Both the position numbers and the translations under genes were made by a program. DNA of 64,000 bases. Origin: Trebonia sp963822615. GTDB lineage: Bacteria; Actinomycetota; Actinomycetes; Streptosporangiales; Streptosporangiaceae. Positions 30,495-39,009 of the stretch are shown piece by piece. The notes under the pieces were generated by a model. The model searched no databases, was not told where the DNA came from, and was given only the letters and a program-made list of their open reading frames with translations. Numbering within the stretch: position 1 is the first letter of the stretch; each line of letters starts with the position of its first letter. Location of the stretch: contig CAWGIM010000006.1 of the NCBI GenBank assembly GCA_963822615.1, positions 1,178,001-1,242,000 of the forward strand, given 5' to 3'.

Positions 30495-31139
30495 CTAGTC
30501 CAGCCGGGCGAGCCAGCGGTGGCCCGGGTGCACGCGGGCGAGGAGGCTGGCTAGCCTCGCCCGCTGGGCTTGGCTCAGGTACGGGATGGCCGCGTCGAAG
30601 TCGGCCTGGTCCTTGAGGCGGGCGTGCTTGGCCTTGAACAGCAGGACCAGCTCGGGCACCAGGTAGGGGATGCCGTCCGGGCTGTGCCCGATAACCGCGG
30701 CGTAGCGGAACCGGATCGCTTCGTCGCGTCGGCAGATCCAGGTGTCGCCGTCGTGGGGCTCGCGGAACACGTCGAGCAGGTAGTTGCCGGCGGCGGGGTC
30801 GCGCAGCCAGGTCTGGTGGGTGGCGGCCAGCGCCGCCGGGCTGGCGTTCTCCCAGACCCGGCCGTCGCTGACCGTGTCGAAGGCGTACCCGGGGAAGCGG
30901 TCGCGGACCTCGGGGAAGGCCGCCGCCGGGATCGCGATCTCGGTGTCCTCGTGCTCGCGGGTCTGCCTGCCGTGGAAGAGGTCAAGCGCCCAGCCGCCGG
31001 CCACGTACCAGGGGACGGTGACCCCGGCCAGGCGCTGCGCGACCTCTTCCGGGGTCCAGCAGGATGACCAGCGGGCGTCGAAGGCGTCGATCTCGGCCGG
31101 CGACAGCTTGCGGCCGCCGTCGGGGAGTTGCTCGCTCAC
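30495..31139 (-). CDS. Nucleotidyltransferase, aminoglycoside 2''-adenylyltransferase-like
   Basis: A 214-residue protein of the AadB/LinB-like nucleotidyltransferase fold. VPWYVAGGWALDLFHGRQTR is the family's nucleotide-binding motif, followed by EHEDTEIAIP where D-x-E replaces the usual D-x-D metal site. Later parts include RFPGYAFDTVSDGRVWEN, YLLDVFREPHDGDTWICRRD and VPELVLLFKAKHARLKDQAD, the latter a typical kinase/transferase helix for this group. GTG at 31139 chosen by domain start. Chromosomal actinomycete homologues are common and mostly not proven resistance genes. It lies 17 bases beyond the SDR gene on the same strand. Confidence 0.75.
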   Translation of the reverse strand: MSEQLPDGGRKLSPAEIDAFDARWSSCWTPEEVAQRLAGVTVPWYVAGGWALDLFHGRQTREHEDTEIAIPAAAFPEVRDRFPGYAFDTVSDGRVWENASPAALAATHQTWLRDPAAGNYLLDVFREPHDGDTWICRRDEAIRFRYAAVIGHSPDGIPYLVPELVLLFKAKHARLKDQADFDAAIPYLSQAQRARLASLLARVHPGHRWLARLD

Positions 31140-31156
31140 CGGAGAGAACTTACCGG

Positions 31157-31972
31157 CTACCGGCGGTTGTAGGTGCCCGCGTCCACCGGGACGACGGTGC
31201 CAGTTACGTAGCGGGCCTCGTCTGACACCAGCCACGCGATCGCGTTGGAGACGTCGAGCGGCTCGATCATGTTTCCGCCGGGCAGGTCGCTCGTGCAGGC
31301 GTTCGCGAGCGAGGGGTTCCACTTGGCCAGTTCCTCGACGGTGACGTTGCCGGCCATCGGCGTCCGGCAGGTGGTCGGGCACACCGCGTTGACCCGGATC
31401 CCGTGGGGGGCGCCGAAGTTGGCCCACGAGCGCATCAGCCCGATGACGGCGTGCTTGGCGGCCGTGTAAGCCAGGAATCCGGGCTCGTTGGACGCCACGC
31501 CGAGTAGTCCCGCCACCGAGCTGGTGATCACGACGGCCCCGCCCTGGCCGCTCTCGATCATCGACGGCAGCGCGACCCGGACGGTGTTCCACACGCCGGT
31601 CAGGTTGACGCCGATGACATCGTCCCAGGCGCTCTCGGACTGACCGCCGGCCGCGATTCCCGCGTTCGCGAGCACGATCCCGGCCGGCCCGAGCTCCGCC
31701 TGGCCCTCCTCGAACGCCTGGCGCAGCGCGTCCGCGTCGCGGACATCCGCCTGGCGGGCCACGATGCGCCGGTCCAGCGCTTCTACCTGCTTCACCGTCT
31801 GGGCGAGGTCGCCGGGCGTCGGCATCGGGTACGGGAGGTTGGACGAGATCTCGGCGCAGACGTCGACCGCGATGATGTCGGCCCCCTCCTGCGCCAGCCG
31901 GATCGCGTGACTGCGGCCCTGGCCGCGCGCGGCACCGCTGATGAACGCGACCTTGCCGTCGAGCTTTCCCAT
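31157..31972 (-). CDS. Mycofactocin-coupled SDR family oxidoreductase
   Basis: A 271-residue SDR: KVAFISGAARGQGRSHAIRL, AVDVCAEISSNLPYPMPTPG (the long insertion after strand two that marks mycofactocin-associated SDRs), VLANAGI, the serine in VITSSVAGLLG, YTAAK, and a final VTGTVVPVDAGTYNRR. Members have tightly held NAD(H) recycled by mycofactocin instead of free exchange. ATG at 31972 has AAGGAGAACGCC upstream. It follows the SnoaL relic, whose reconstructed stop is 12 bases before this start. Confidence 0.9.
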   Translation of the reverse strand: MGKLDGKVAFISGAARGQGRSHAIRLAQEGADIIAVDVCAEISSNLPYPMPTPGDLAQTVKQVEALDRRIVARQADVRDADALRQAFEEGQAELGPAGIVLANAGIAAGGQSESAWDDVIGVNLTGVWNTVRVALPSMIESGQGGAVVITSSVAGLLGVASNEPGFLAYTAAKHAVIGLMRSWANFGAPHGIRVNAVCPTTCRTPMAGNVTVEELAKWNPSLANACTSDLPGGNMIEPLDVSNAIAWLVSDEARYVTGTVVPVDAGTYNRR

Positions 31973-31983
31973 GGCGTTCTCCT

Positions 31984-32334
31984 TTACTTGTCGGCGGGCT
32001 GGGCGCCGCGGGTGGTCCCGTCCCACGATCCGCCACTCCCCGTCCCGCTTCTCCAGGCGGTCGATGTAGCGGCCGGTCATGAACTGGGCGTGGTTCTCCT
32101 GGCGGCGGGACTGGAAGATCCCCACCACGTAGCTCTCGCAGTGCGCGGTGTTCCCGTCGATCTCGCAGGAGTGGGTCGTCAGGTTGTGCAGGTGCGCGGT
32201 GAACCCGGCGCTGTGGGTCTCGTTGGCCCACTGCCCGTACCGGGGCCCCGGGGTCACCCACTGGCCGTGCTCATCCAGGCCGTCCGCCCAGAAGCAGCTG
32301 TTCCGCAACTCGGTGTCGTGCCGGTCATGGCCGG
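31984..32334 (-). pseudogene. SnoaL-like protein, 5'-truncated and frameshifted
   Basis: The C-terminal part of a SnoaL_4 protein: RHDTELRNSCFWADG, PRYGQWANETHSAGFTAHLH, CEIDGNTAHCESYVVGIFQS, GRYIDRLEKRDGEWRIVGR. The first 25-30 residues of the family are missing and replaced by the 5' part of a tetR gene in another frame. A second break lies at a run of three C at 32017-32019; correcting it restores an end TTRGAQPADK and a TAA stop at 31984, just before the ribosome site of the SDR. Same gene type and same kind of damage as at 1791-2139. Confidence 0.7.
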
Positions 32335-32544
32335 ACTCCGCGCCGGCCGCAGCGCGGCCAGGAACAGGTCGTCCATGGACGGGAAGTAGTAGTGGACCAG
32401 CGGAGGCTTCACGCCTGCCTTGGCCGCCACCCGCCGCGACGTCACGGCGGCGTACCCCTCCTCCAGCATGATCTCCGTGGCCGCCTGGATAAGGGCCAGC
32501 CGCGTCGCGGAGTCCTCGGCCCCGACCCTGCGCGGCGCGGTCAT
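32335..32544 (-). pseudogene. TetR family regulator, 3'-truncated
   Basis: Only the DNA-binding domain remains: SATRLALIQAATEIMLEEGY, AAVTSRRVAAKAGVKPPLVH, YYFPSMDDLFLAALR. After that the sequence turns into the SnoaL-type gene in another frame (about 32335-32347), so the ligand-binding half, normally 130 or so residues, is absent. This is a fusion by deletion of a tetR and the following SnoaL gene. Confidence 0.75.
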
Positions 32545-32704
32545 GCCGCCCCGAGCCGCGCGGCCATGGAAGCGCCAGTCATGCCGCGATGATAGCTGGC
32601 CCGTTCCGACGGCAGCGGCCGCTGAGCGCTGCCGGAATGTCAGACCCTCGCCGTAGTATTCGATTGCAGGTATCCGATGGACTGGTCATCGAACGGAGGG
32701 CGGT
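32545..32704. other. Intergenic, promoter for the DUF222/HNH gene
   Basis: Contains TTCGAT at 32661 and ATCGAA about 25 bases on, an inverted pair near the start of the DUF222 gene, and a GGAGGGCGGT ribosome site. No other feature seen. Confidence 0.3.
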
Positions 32705-34624
32705 ATGGGCTGGCAGCCGGAACGTGATCCCTGGCCGGGCGAGGCGCCCGGGCAGGGCGGCGGCGGCGCCGTGCCTGCGGTGCCGTCCGGGTTCGCGCAC
32801 GGCGGCTACTGGGCCACGGCCGTGCCGTCGGCGGCGCTGGCGGCTGCGCTGGAGGCAGTGGCCGGGCCGGATGACTCATACGAGGGCGCCGGTACTGACG
32901 CGCGGGTGGGGGCGGCCCGGCAGTGGGACGCGATCGAGTCCTACGCGGCCGCGCGCAAGCTGGGCGCGCTGCGGTCGATGACCCGCGAGGACGCGGAGGG
33001 GGCCCCGGTGCTGCGCCGCCGCGCTGACCTGCCCGCGGGCTGGGACGACTCGCTGAACTACGAGGTGGCCGGGGCGCTGGCGATGGGGCCGGTCTCGGCC
33101 GGGAACCTCGCCGCGCTGGCCTGGGCCCTCGGCACCCGGCTGGCCGGGACCGGGCGGCTGCTGGCCGCGGGGACCGTGACCCTGGCCAAGGCCAGGCTGG
33201 TCGCCCAGGTCTTCGAGCCCCTCGAGCGATCCTGAGGCGGCCCGGGCGGAGGCGCTGCTGCTGCCGGAGCTGGCCGGGAAGAACTACTTCCAGGTGGAGC
33301 GGCTGGCCTGGCGGGCCGCGGTCACGGTCGCCCCGGACCTGGCCGGGCGCCGCCGGACCGCGGCCGAGCGGACCCGGGCCCGGGTCACGGTCTTCCGCGA
33401 GGAGGCCGGCACGGTCGGACTGTCAGGCCGTGACCTGCCCGCCGCGCAGGCGCTGTCAGGCCACGCGAACGTGCTGGCCCGCGCGAGCTGGTACGAGGCT
33501 TCCGGGGCGTTCCCCGGCCGCAGCGGGAGCGCGCTGCAGGCGCTGGCCTACCTCGACCTGCTCAACGGCGTCAGCGGCGCAGGACCGGGTCGCGTTCGCC
33601 CGCGCCGCCGCCGACCAGCCGCCGGCGACGGTCCCGGCGAACACGGCCCGGAAGGCCCCGAAGACCCCGAAGGCCCCGGCTGCCCGGAAGGTCCCGGGCC
33701 GCACAGCGACGGTCCGGGCGGCGGCAGTCCAGGCAGTGATAGTCCGGGCAGCGGCAGTCCGGGCAGTGACAGTCCGGGCAGTGACAGTCCGGGCGGTTCC
33801 GGCCCAGGCGCCCTGACGCCCCGGCTCCGGGACCGGGACAGCCGGCCCTGCCGGAGGTCGCGGTCCCGTTGGCCACCCTCCAGCGCCAGGCTGAGCGCCC
33901 CGGTGACAACCGGCTGCTCGGCGCGCTCGACCCCGCCCTGGCCCGCGACCTGGCCGTCGCGGCGGCCCGCTCCCCGGCCAGCCGCTGGGAAGTCACCATC
34001 GTCGACCAGCACGGCTACGCGGTCGGCCACGGCACCGCTCGCGACCGTAAACGCCAGCCGGGACCCTGGCCGCCAGGCCCGTCACCCGGGCTGCCGCTCC
34101 GCCTGAACATCACCGTCACCGAGACGCAGCTACGCCGCCTGGCCGACGGGCAACCGCGACCTGGCGCGCCGCCGCCTGCCTGGCAGCTAACCCGCACTGC
34201 ACCGGCCGGCGACGGGGACGGCCGCTGGACAGATACGTACGGCACCTGGGCACTGACGCTGCCCGGTGGCCGTCAGCTCGCCGTGCGGTTCGACACCGTG
34301 CCCACCCACGCCTGCGACCACCGGCACCAGACCGCCTCCTACCAGCCCACCGCCCGGCTCCGCCGCCTGGTCCAGGCCCGCGACCACGAGTGCACGTTCC
34401 CCACCTGCACCCGCCCCGCCCGCGAGTCCGACTTCGAGCACGCCCTCCCCTACGACCAGGGCGGCCGCACCGACGCGTGCAACGCCGGAGCACGAAGCCG
34501 GCGCTGCCATCAGGTCAAGCAAATGCCGGGCTGGTCGGTCACCCAGCCCAGGCCCGGCTGGCACGCCTGGACCACCCCGACCGGCCGCACCTACATCCAG
34601 GAACCATGGCGGTACCCGACATGA
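32705..34624 (+). pseudogene. DUF222/HNH endonuclease (13E12-type), three frameshifts
   Basis: The reading is split over three frames. Part 1 (to about 33222): AALAAALEAVAG, WDAIESYAAARKLGALRSMT, YEVAGALAMGPVSAGNLAAL. Part 2 (about 33240-33575): VERLAWRAAVTVAPDLAGRR to ASGAFPGRSGSALQALAYLD. Part 3 (about 33577-33812): AQDRVAFARAAADQ and a low-complexity (VRAxx) run. Part 4 (about 33815-34624): LATLQRQAERPGD to an HNH end, CTFPTCTRPARESDFEHALPYDQGG. Each join needs removal of one base. DUF222 plus HNH genes are numerous in actinomycetes and behave like mobile genes. The linker holds the 15-base tandem repeat. Probably non-functional or error-ridden. Confidence 0.8.
33712..33801. repeat. 15-bp minisatellite in the DUF222/HNH linker
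   Basis: Six 15-base units of the type GTCCGGGCAGTGACA; units four and five are identical. They encode about five residues each (VRAVT type) in the linker between the DUF222 and HNH parts. Confidence 0.9.
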
Positions 34625-34632
34625 TCGGCAGG

Positions 34633-35172
34633 CTACTCGCGGCCGGGCGGGGGCAGCAGCTCGGTCTTGAACTGGGGGGCGAGGCTGGTTGAGCGGGCGA
34701 TGAACGCGGCCTGCTCGTCGGGGCCGAGTGGCGGCGGCGGCTGCGTGCGGGTGGCGACCGGCTGGCCGACCAGGGTGAAGAACTCCTCCTGGCCCGCGGG
34801 CGCGCACAGGCACAGCAGGCGTGACGGGGTGGCGGCGGCGTTGGTGAACGAGTGCGGCGCGTTGGCGGGCACGTTGATGGTCTCCCCCGCCCGGGCGGTG
34901 AGGGTCTCCCCCCGGAACGTCACCCGGACCTCGCCGTCCAGGACGGTGAACATCTCCTCGAAGTCGTGCCGGTGCGGGGGCGGGCCGCCGCCCGGCGGGA
35001 CGTGCATGTCGATGAGGGTGTACCGGCCGCCGGTGTCCTGGCCGGCCACCAGGATCGTGTAGGTGTCGCCGACCAGGCCGATGTGCGGCAGGCTCTGGTC
35101 GGTGTCCGGGCGGGCGATGACGAGGCTTCTGCTCGGGTCGTCGGGCGGGACCGGGGCTGGCTGACTGGGCAT
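34633..35172 (-). CDS. Cupin domain protein
   Basis: A 179-residue cupin. First motif PPPHRHDFEEMFTVLDGEVR (H-x-H-x3-E at about residues 66-73), second motif PANAPHSFTN (His about 109). Metal-binding residues H, H, E, H are all present, so a metal-dependent dioxygenase, isomerase or sugar/quercetin-binding role is possible. ATG with GGAAGGCTAGCCTATG leader. Divergent from a tetR gene across a G-rich tandem repeat, so probably regulated by it. Confidence 0.8.
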   Translation of the reverse strand: MPSQPAPVPPDDPSRSLVIARPDTDQSLPHIGLVGDTYTILVAGQDTGGRYTLIDMHVPPGGGPPPHRHDFEEMFTVLDGEVRVTFRGETLTARAGETINVPANAPHSFTNAAATPSRLLCLCAPAGQEEFFTLVGQPVATRTQPPPPLGPDEQAAFIARSTSLAPQFKTELLPPPGRE

Positions 35173-35231
35173 AGGCTAGCCTTCCGTAAGCGGAGTAATT
35201 CGTCCGTTTGACTGTAACATAGGTGGCCCCG

Positions 35232-35303
35232 GGTGCTGGGGTGGGTGACGGTGCTGGGGTGGGTGACGGGGTTGGGGTGGGTGACGGGGTTGGGGGTGCT
35301 GGG
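35232..35303. repeat. 18-bp G-rich tandem repeat in a divergent promoter
   Basis: Four 18-base units of type GGTGCTGGGGTGGGTGAC (the last one diverged) directly upstream of the tetR at 35317. Runs of three or four G on the plus strand could form G-quadruplexes. The units may affect tetR or cupin expression. Confidence 0.85.
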
Positions 35304-35316
35304 ATTGAATGAGCGC

Positions 35317-35892
35317 ATGGCCGCCGACACGTCGCGTGAGCCGCGCAGCGACGCGGCCCGCAACCGCCGGGCCCTCGCCCGGGCCGCCACCGCGGCGGTG
35401 CACCGGGAGGGGCTCGGGGTGCCGATGGCGACGATCGCGGCCGACGCGGGGGTCGGCATCGGCACCCTCTACCGTCACTTCCCCACCCGCGAGGACCTGC
35501 TCGGCTACCTCACCCACGCGTCGTTCGAGCAGGTCCTGGCCAACGCCCAGGCGGCCGCGGGCGGCGGCCTGAGCGGGGCGGAGGCGCTCCGGCGGTTCAT
35601 CGAGGCGGCGATCAGCCAGCGCAACGAGCTGCTGCTGCCGCTGCACGGCGGACCGCGGCCGGGCTCGGACCGGACCCGCGCCGTCCGCGATCAGGTCCAC
35701 CAGGTCATCCAGCAGATCATCGACCGCGGACGGGCCGACGGGACCGTTAACCGGGATGTCAGCCCCCGTGACATCGTGGTGTTCGGCTCGATGCTCGCCC
35801 AGCCCCGGCCGCCCGACCCGGGCTGGGACGCGACCTGCCGCCGGCTCCTGGCCACGTACCTGGCGGGGCTGCGAGCGGGCCCGGTGAGCTGA
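35317..35892 (+). CDS. TetR/AcrR family regulator
   Basis: About 191 residues. Helix-turn-helix: ALARAATAAVHREGLGVPMA then GVGIGTLYRHFPTREDLLGY. The rest (FIEAAISQRNELLLPLHGGP, RADGTVNRDVSPRDIVVFGS) is a typical SoxR-type TetR_C half. ATG at 35317 chosen over an upstream in-frame start in the repeat. Divergent from the cupin gene. Confidence 0.85.
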   Translation: MAADTSREPRSDAARNRRALARAATAAVHREGLGVPMATIAADAGVGIGTLYRHFPTREDLLGYLTHASFEQVLANAQAAAGGGLSGAEALRRFIEAAISQRNELLLPLHGGPRPGSDRTRAVRDQVHQVIQQIIDRGRADGTVNRDVSPRDIVVFGSMLAQPRPPDPGWDATCRRLLATYLAGLRAGPVS

Positions 35893-36016
35893 GGTTCCGC
35901 GCCGCGCGGGCCGGGATGTCACCCGGGAGGCGTACGCCGCGCGGGGCAGGCCCAGCCCGCGGGATGCCGCGCCCGGCCGATGCGCGACCGGGCCGCCCGT
36001 CCCTAGCCTGGCTGTC

Positions 36017-36703
36017 ATGACATGGAGCTGGATCGCCCACCTGGTGCAGTCCTACGGGTACTACGCGGTGTTCGCGCTGATCGCCCTGGAGAGCACCGGG
36101 ATCCCGCTGCCGGGTGAGACCGCGCTGATCACCGCGGCGCTCTACGCCGGCACGACGCATCAGCTGAACATCATCGTGCTGGCCGCCGTCGCGGCGGCCG
36201 GGGCGGTCGCGGGCGACAACGCGGGCTACTGGATCGGCCGGACCGGCGGTTACCGGCTGGCCGAGCGGTACGGGCGGTTCGTCGGGCTGGACGCGGGGAA
36301 GCTCGGGCTGGGGCGGTACCTGTTCGCCCGGCACGGGGTCAAGCTGGTGTTCTTCGGGCGGTTCATCGCCGTGCTGCGGACGTTCGCCGCGTTCTTCGCC
36401 GGGGTGAGCAAGATGCGCTGGGCCGGCTTCCTGGCCGCCAACGCGGCGGGCGGGCTGCTGTGGGCGGCCGCCTACGCCTTCGGCGCCTACGCGCTCGGCA
36501 GCGCCGCCCACAGCGTCGGCACCGCCGTCAGCTACGCCGGCTTCGGCCTCGCCAGCGCGGTCACGATCGCCTCGGCGGCGCTGGCCCGGCGGGCCATGCG
36601 GCGGCTGGAACGGCAAGCGGGCGAGGACGGCCGGGAGCCGGGGCTGTCGGGGCTGTCGGGGCCGGCCGCCAGCGGCCCGCCGGCGCTGCTGGCGGCCCGG
36701 TGA
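36017..36703 (+). CDS. DedA family membrane protein
   Basis: A 228-residue DedA/VTT protein with about five membrane segments. Signatures: ESTGIPLPGETALITAALYA near residue 25, GDNAGYWIGRTGG, and FFGRFIAVLRTFAAFFAGVS. DedA proteins act as lipid or undecaprenyl-phosphate flippases. No ribosome site better than the short leader; ATG fits the family start. The C terminus after residue 200 is a Gly/Ser/Pro-rich extension (GLSGLSGPAAS). Confidence 0.85.
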   Translation: MTWSWIAHLVQSYGYYAVFALIALESTGIPLPGETALITAALYAGTTHQLNIIVLAAVAAAGAVAGDNAGYWIGRTGGYRLAERYGRFVGLDAGKLGLGRYLFARHGVKLVFFGRFIAVLRTFAAFFAGVSKMRWAGFLAANAAGGLLWAAAYAFGAYALGSAAHSVGTAVSYAGFGLASAVTIASAALARRAMRRLERQAGEDGREPGLSGLSGPAASGPPALLAAR

Positions 36704-36733
36704 GCGGCGGCCGCTGCCCGGGGCGGCGGGCGG

Positions 36734-37480
36734 CTAGGCGGGCCGCTCGACTGGCACTGCCGCGATGTCGTGCAGCACTTCCGTCACCCGGTCCGGCTCG
36801 GTCAGCATCAGGTCGTGACCGGTATCGATGTCCCAGAGCCGGCCGTGATCACGGGCGTCCTTGATGAGGCCGGGGTCGCGGGTGGCGAGGGTCGAGGTGC
36901 AGACGATGTGGAACGCGGGCACCGCCGCCAGCCCGGCCGGGTTGGTGAGCACCAGCGGCTGCTCGAAGCAGGCCCACGGGTGGGCCGCCAGCCGGGCGTC
37001 CACCCAGGCCAGGTCGTCCGGGTCGGTGACGCCGTAGAAGGCGCCCGCGCCCTCTCCCGGGAGCAGGACCAGCTCGACGCCGTCGCGGACCTCCCCGAAC
37101 TGCCGGGCGGCCCGCATCATCGGGCCGGCCACGTCGACCAGCGACTGCCCGTCGGCCGGGTTGGCGGCGTCCAGGTAGACCAGCCGGCCGATGCGGTCGG
37201 CGGCCCGGTCGGCGGCACCGGTGATCACCATGCCGCCGTAGCTGTGGCCGACCAGGATGACCTCGCGCAGGTCGTTGTAGTAGAGGTACTCGGTGACGTC
37301 GGTGACGTGGGTGCTGAGGTCGATGCGGCCGCCAAGCAGCGGCAGCAGGTGGGCGCGTTCCCCCAGGCCGGTCAGCGAGGGGGCGTGCACCTCGTGGCCC
37401 AGGGCCAGCAGCCGCTGCGCTACCGGGCGGTAGCACCAGCCGCCGTGGCCGCCGCCGTGCACCAGAACGAACGTCGCCAT
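36734..37480 (-). CDS. Alpha/beta fold hydrolase
   Basis: A 248-residue hydrolase of the plant-methylesterase/hydroxynitrile-lyase-like group. Oxyanion start FVLVHGGGHGGWCYRPVAQR, LTGLGERAHLL, nucleophile elbow VGHSYGGMVI (Ser about 82), a conserved DAANPADGQS loop, and the catalytic histidine in DTGHDLMLTEPDRV. AAGGAGGCGC precedes the ATG. Divergent from the tetR at 37559, which probably represses it via the palindromes at 37497-37533. Substrate unknown. Confidence 0.85.
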   Translation of the reverse strand: MATFVLVHGGGHGGWCYRPVAQRLLALGHEVHAPSLTGLGERAHLLPLLGGRIDLSTHVTDVTEYLYYNDLREVILVGHSYGGMVITGAADRAADRIGRLVYLDAANPADGQSLVDVAGPMMRAARQFGEVRDGVELVLLPGEGAGAFYGVTDPDDLAWVDARLAAHPWACFEQPLVLTNPAGLAAVPAFHIVCTSTLATRDPGLIKDARDHGRLWDIDTGHDLMLTEPDRVTEVLHDIAAVPVERPA

Positions 37481-37496
37481 CGCGCCTCCTTGCGCC

Positions 37497-37533
37497 GAGT
37501 AACCGGGTTACTCAGACGGACGATAACTGAGTT
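37497..37533. promoter_or_regulatory. Two palindromic TetR operator candidates
   Basis: GAGTAAC-CGG-GTTACTC at 37497-37513, a perfect 17-base palindrome, and AACT-G-AGTT at 37525-37533 with a GAGTTACT half-site in common. They span the gap between the hydrolase and the tetR at 37559. Confidence 0.6.
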
Positions 37534-37558
37534 ACTGGGCGCGGTCTAGACTCCTGGC

Positions 37559-38161
37559 ATGGGAACCGAAGCGGCCGGCGAGCCGGCGGCGGGGACCGCC
37601 GACCCGGTGATTTCGGTGGTGGCCGGCCTGATCACCGCGGGCGGCCACGAGTCGGTGCAGTTCCGTGAGGTTGCCCGCCGGGCGGCGGTCTCGATGACGA
37701 CCATCTACAAGCGGGCGGGCACCCGCGAGGAACTGATCGCGGCCGCGGTCGAGAGCTGGATCGCGGTCAACCTCTGGCAGCCGATCCCGGCCGGCCCGCC
37801 CGGCGAGTCGCTGGCGGACGGCCTCATGCGCATCTTCCGGCACGTGTTCGAGCCGTGGGAGCGTAACCCGGCCATGCTCCGCGCCTACCAGCGGGTCCGG
37901 TCCGGCCCGCACGGCCAGGCGGTGGAGCGGCGCACCTGGGCGGCGATCGAGCCGAGCGCCCGCCAGCTACTGTCCGGGGTGGCACCGGACTACGCGGCCG
38001 ACATCGGGCTGGTGCTGACCGACGTGGCCAACGGGCTGGTCGTCCGCTTCACGGCCGGGGAGATCGCCTCGGACGACATCCTCCCGCTGCTCGACCGGGT
38101 GGTGCGCCGCCTGACGTCAGACAACTCGGCCGAGGCAGCCCGGGCCGGCCGCCCTGGCTAG
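37559..38161 (+). CDS. TetR/AcrR family regulator
   Basis: A 200-residue TetR protein. DNA-binding part: PVISVVAGLITAGGHESVQF, REVARRAAVSMTTIYKRAGT, REELIAAAVESWI. The C-terminal half (LADGLMRIFRHVFEPWERNP) is of the KstR-like group. ATG with no strong ribosome site. Divergent from the alpha/beta hydrolase, with palindromes in between. Its last four bases overlap the convergent metallopeptidase-like gene. Confidence 0.85.
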   Translation: MGTEAAGEPAAGTADPVISVVAGLITAGGHESVQFREVARRAAVSMTTIYKRAGTREELIAAAVESWIAVNLWQPIPAGPPGESLADGLMRIFRHVFEPWERNPAMLRAYQRVRSGPHGQAVERRTWAAIEPSARQLLSGVAPDYAADIGLVLTDVANGLVVRFTAGEIASDDILPLLDRVVRRLTSDNSAEAARAGRPG

Positions 38162-39009
38162 TACCTGATGCCGGGGAACTGGTCGCGGGCCTGGCCGAGC
38201 TGGTCGGTCCACTCGCGGGGCCAGCCGAAGGCGCGGGCGGCCTGCGGGGCCAGGTCGGCGGCGGCGGCACCGCTGGTGAAGTGAATGTACTCGCCCCAGT
38301 TCATCCGGCGCGGGTAGGTGCCGTCGGGGTCGCGGGGAAAGTGCTGCGCCAGCAGCCGGAAGAACCGGTCCATGACCGCGGCCTGGCCGCAGTCCCGCCA
38401 CAGCGGGTAGAACCAGTCGCGGAACCAGCGGGTGCCGCGCCGCGGGAAGTCGTCCCGGTTGCCGGCGAACTGGCGGTGCACCCGCCGCGCGTCACGCTGC
38501 ATGCCCAGCGCGGTGTAGACGTCGTAGATGAAGAACTCGGCCCACTTGCTGTCGCCCCAGATCTCGTAGGCGGGCGACCCGTGGGCGCCGTTGTTGGCGC
38601 TCTCGACGGTGTGCCCGATCTCGTGGGTGGGCAGCTCAGGGGACAGCGGGTTGCCTTCCCGCCAGCTGTCGAGGCCGCAGTCGCTGACGTTGTGGTGGTC
38701 GTGGACCGGGCTGACGTAGTAGCCGGCGTGCCCGCCGCCGTGCCGGCCGGCGTGATGGATGGAGTAGATCCGCGGGTCGGGGCCGAACGCCTCGCCGTAG
38801 GTCGCCTTGGAGTAGCGCCAGACCTGCCCGATGTAGCCCGGCAGCCAGCGCACCTCATCCCGGCGGACGTCGCGGTCCAGGTAGATCGCGCAGTCGTCGT
38901 CGCCGTAGTAAAGCTCGAGCAGCTGCCGGTGGTCGAACCAGTGCTCCTGCCAGGTGCCGGGCAGGCCGCTCAGCGGGTTTCCATGTTGCCCTGCGGGGTC
39001 CGCGACCAC
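38158..39009 (-). CDS. HExxH zinc metallopeptidase-like protein
   Basis: A 283-residue protein with an HEIGHTVESANNGAHG segment near residue 130 giving the zinc HExxH site, then WGDSKWAEFFIYDVY where the Glu or Asp could be the third ligand. Upstream are conserved-looking blocks RIYSIHHAGRHGGGHAGYYV and PVHDHHNVSDCGLDSW rich in His. No signal peptide or membrane helix, so it would act inside the cell or leave by another route. GTG at 39009 has AAGGAGG five bases upstream. I do not recognise a named family; the assignment as a peptidase rests on HExxH only. Confidence 0.6.
   Translation of the reverse strand: MVADPAGQHGNPLSGLPGTWQEHWFDHRQLLELYYGDDDCAIYLDRDVRRDEVRWLPGYIGQVWRYSKATYGEAFGPDPRIYSIHHAGRHGGGHAGYYVSPVHDHHNVSDCGLDSWREGNPLSPELPTHEIGHTVESANNGAHGSPAYEIWGDSKWAEFFIYDVYTALGMQRDARRVHRQFAGNRDDFPRRGTRWFRDWFYPLWRDCGQAAVMDRFFRLLAQHFPRDPDGTYPRRMNWGEYIHFTSGAAAADLAPQAARAFGWPREWTDQLGQARDQFPGIRY

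Noticed and set aside
30495..31139. Acquired aminoglycoside-resistance gene
   Set aside because: Only distantly like AadB, with D-x-E instead of D-x-D, and in an ordinary chromosomal context without mobile elements; no resistance claim is justified.
33712..33801. 15-base repeats as a small CRISPR
   Set aside because: Units are directly adjacent with no spacers; it is a coding minisatellite.
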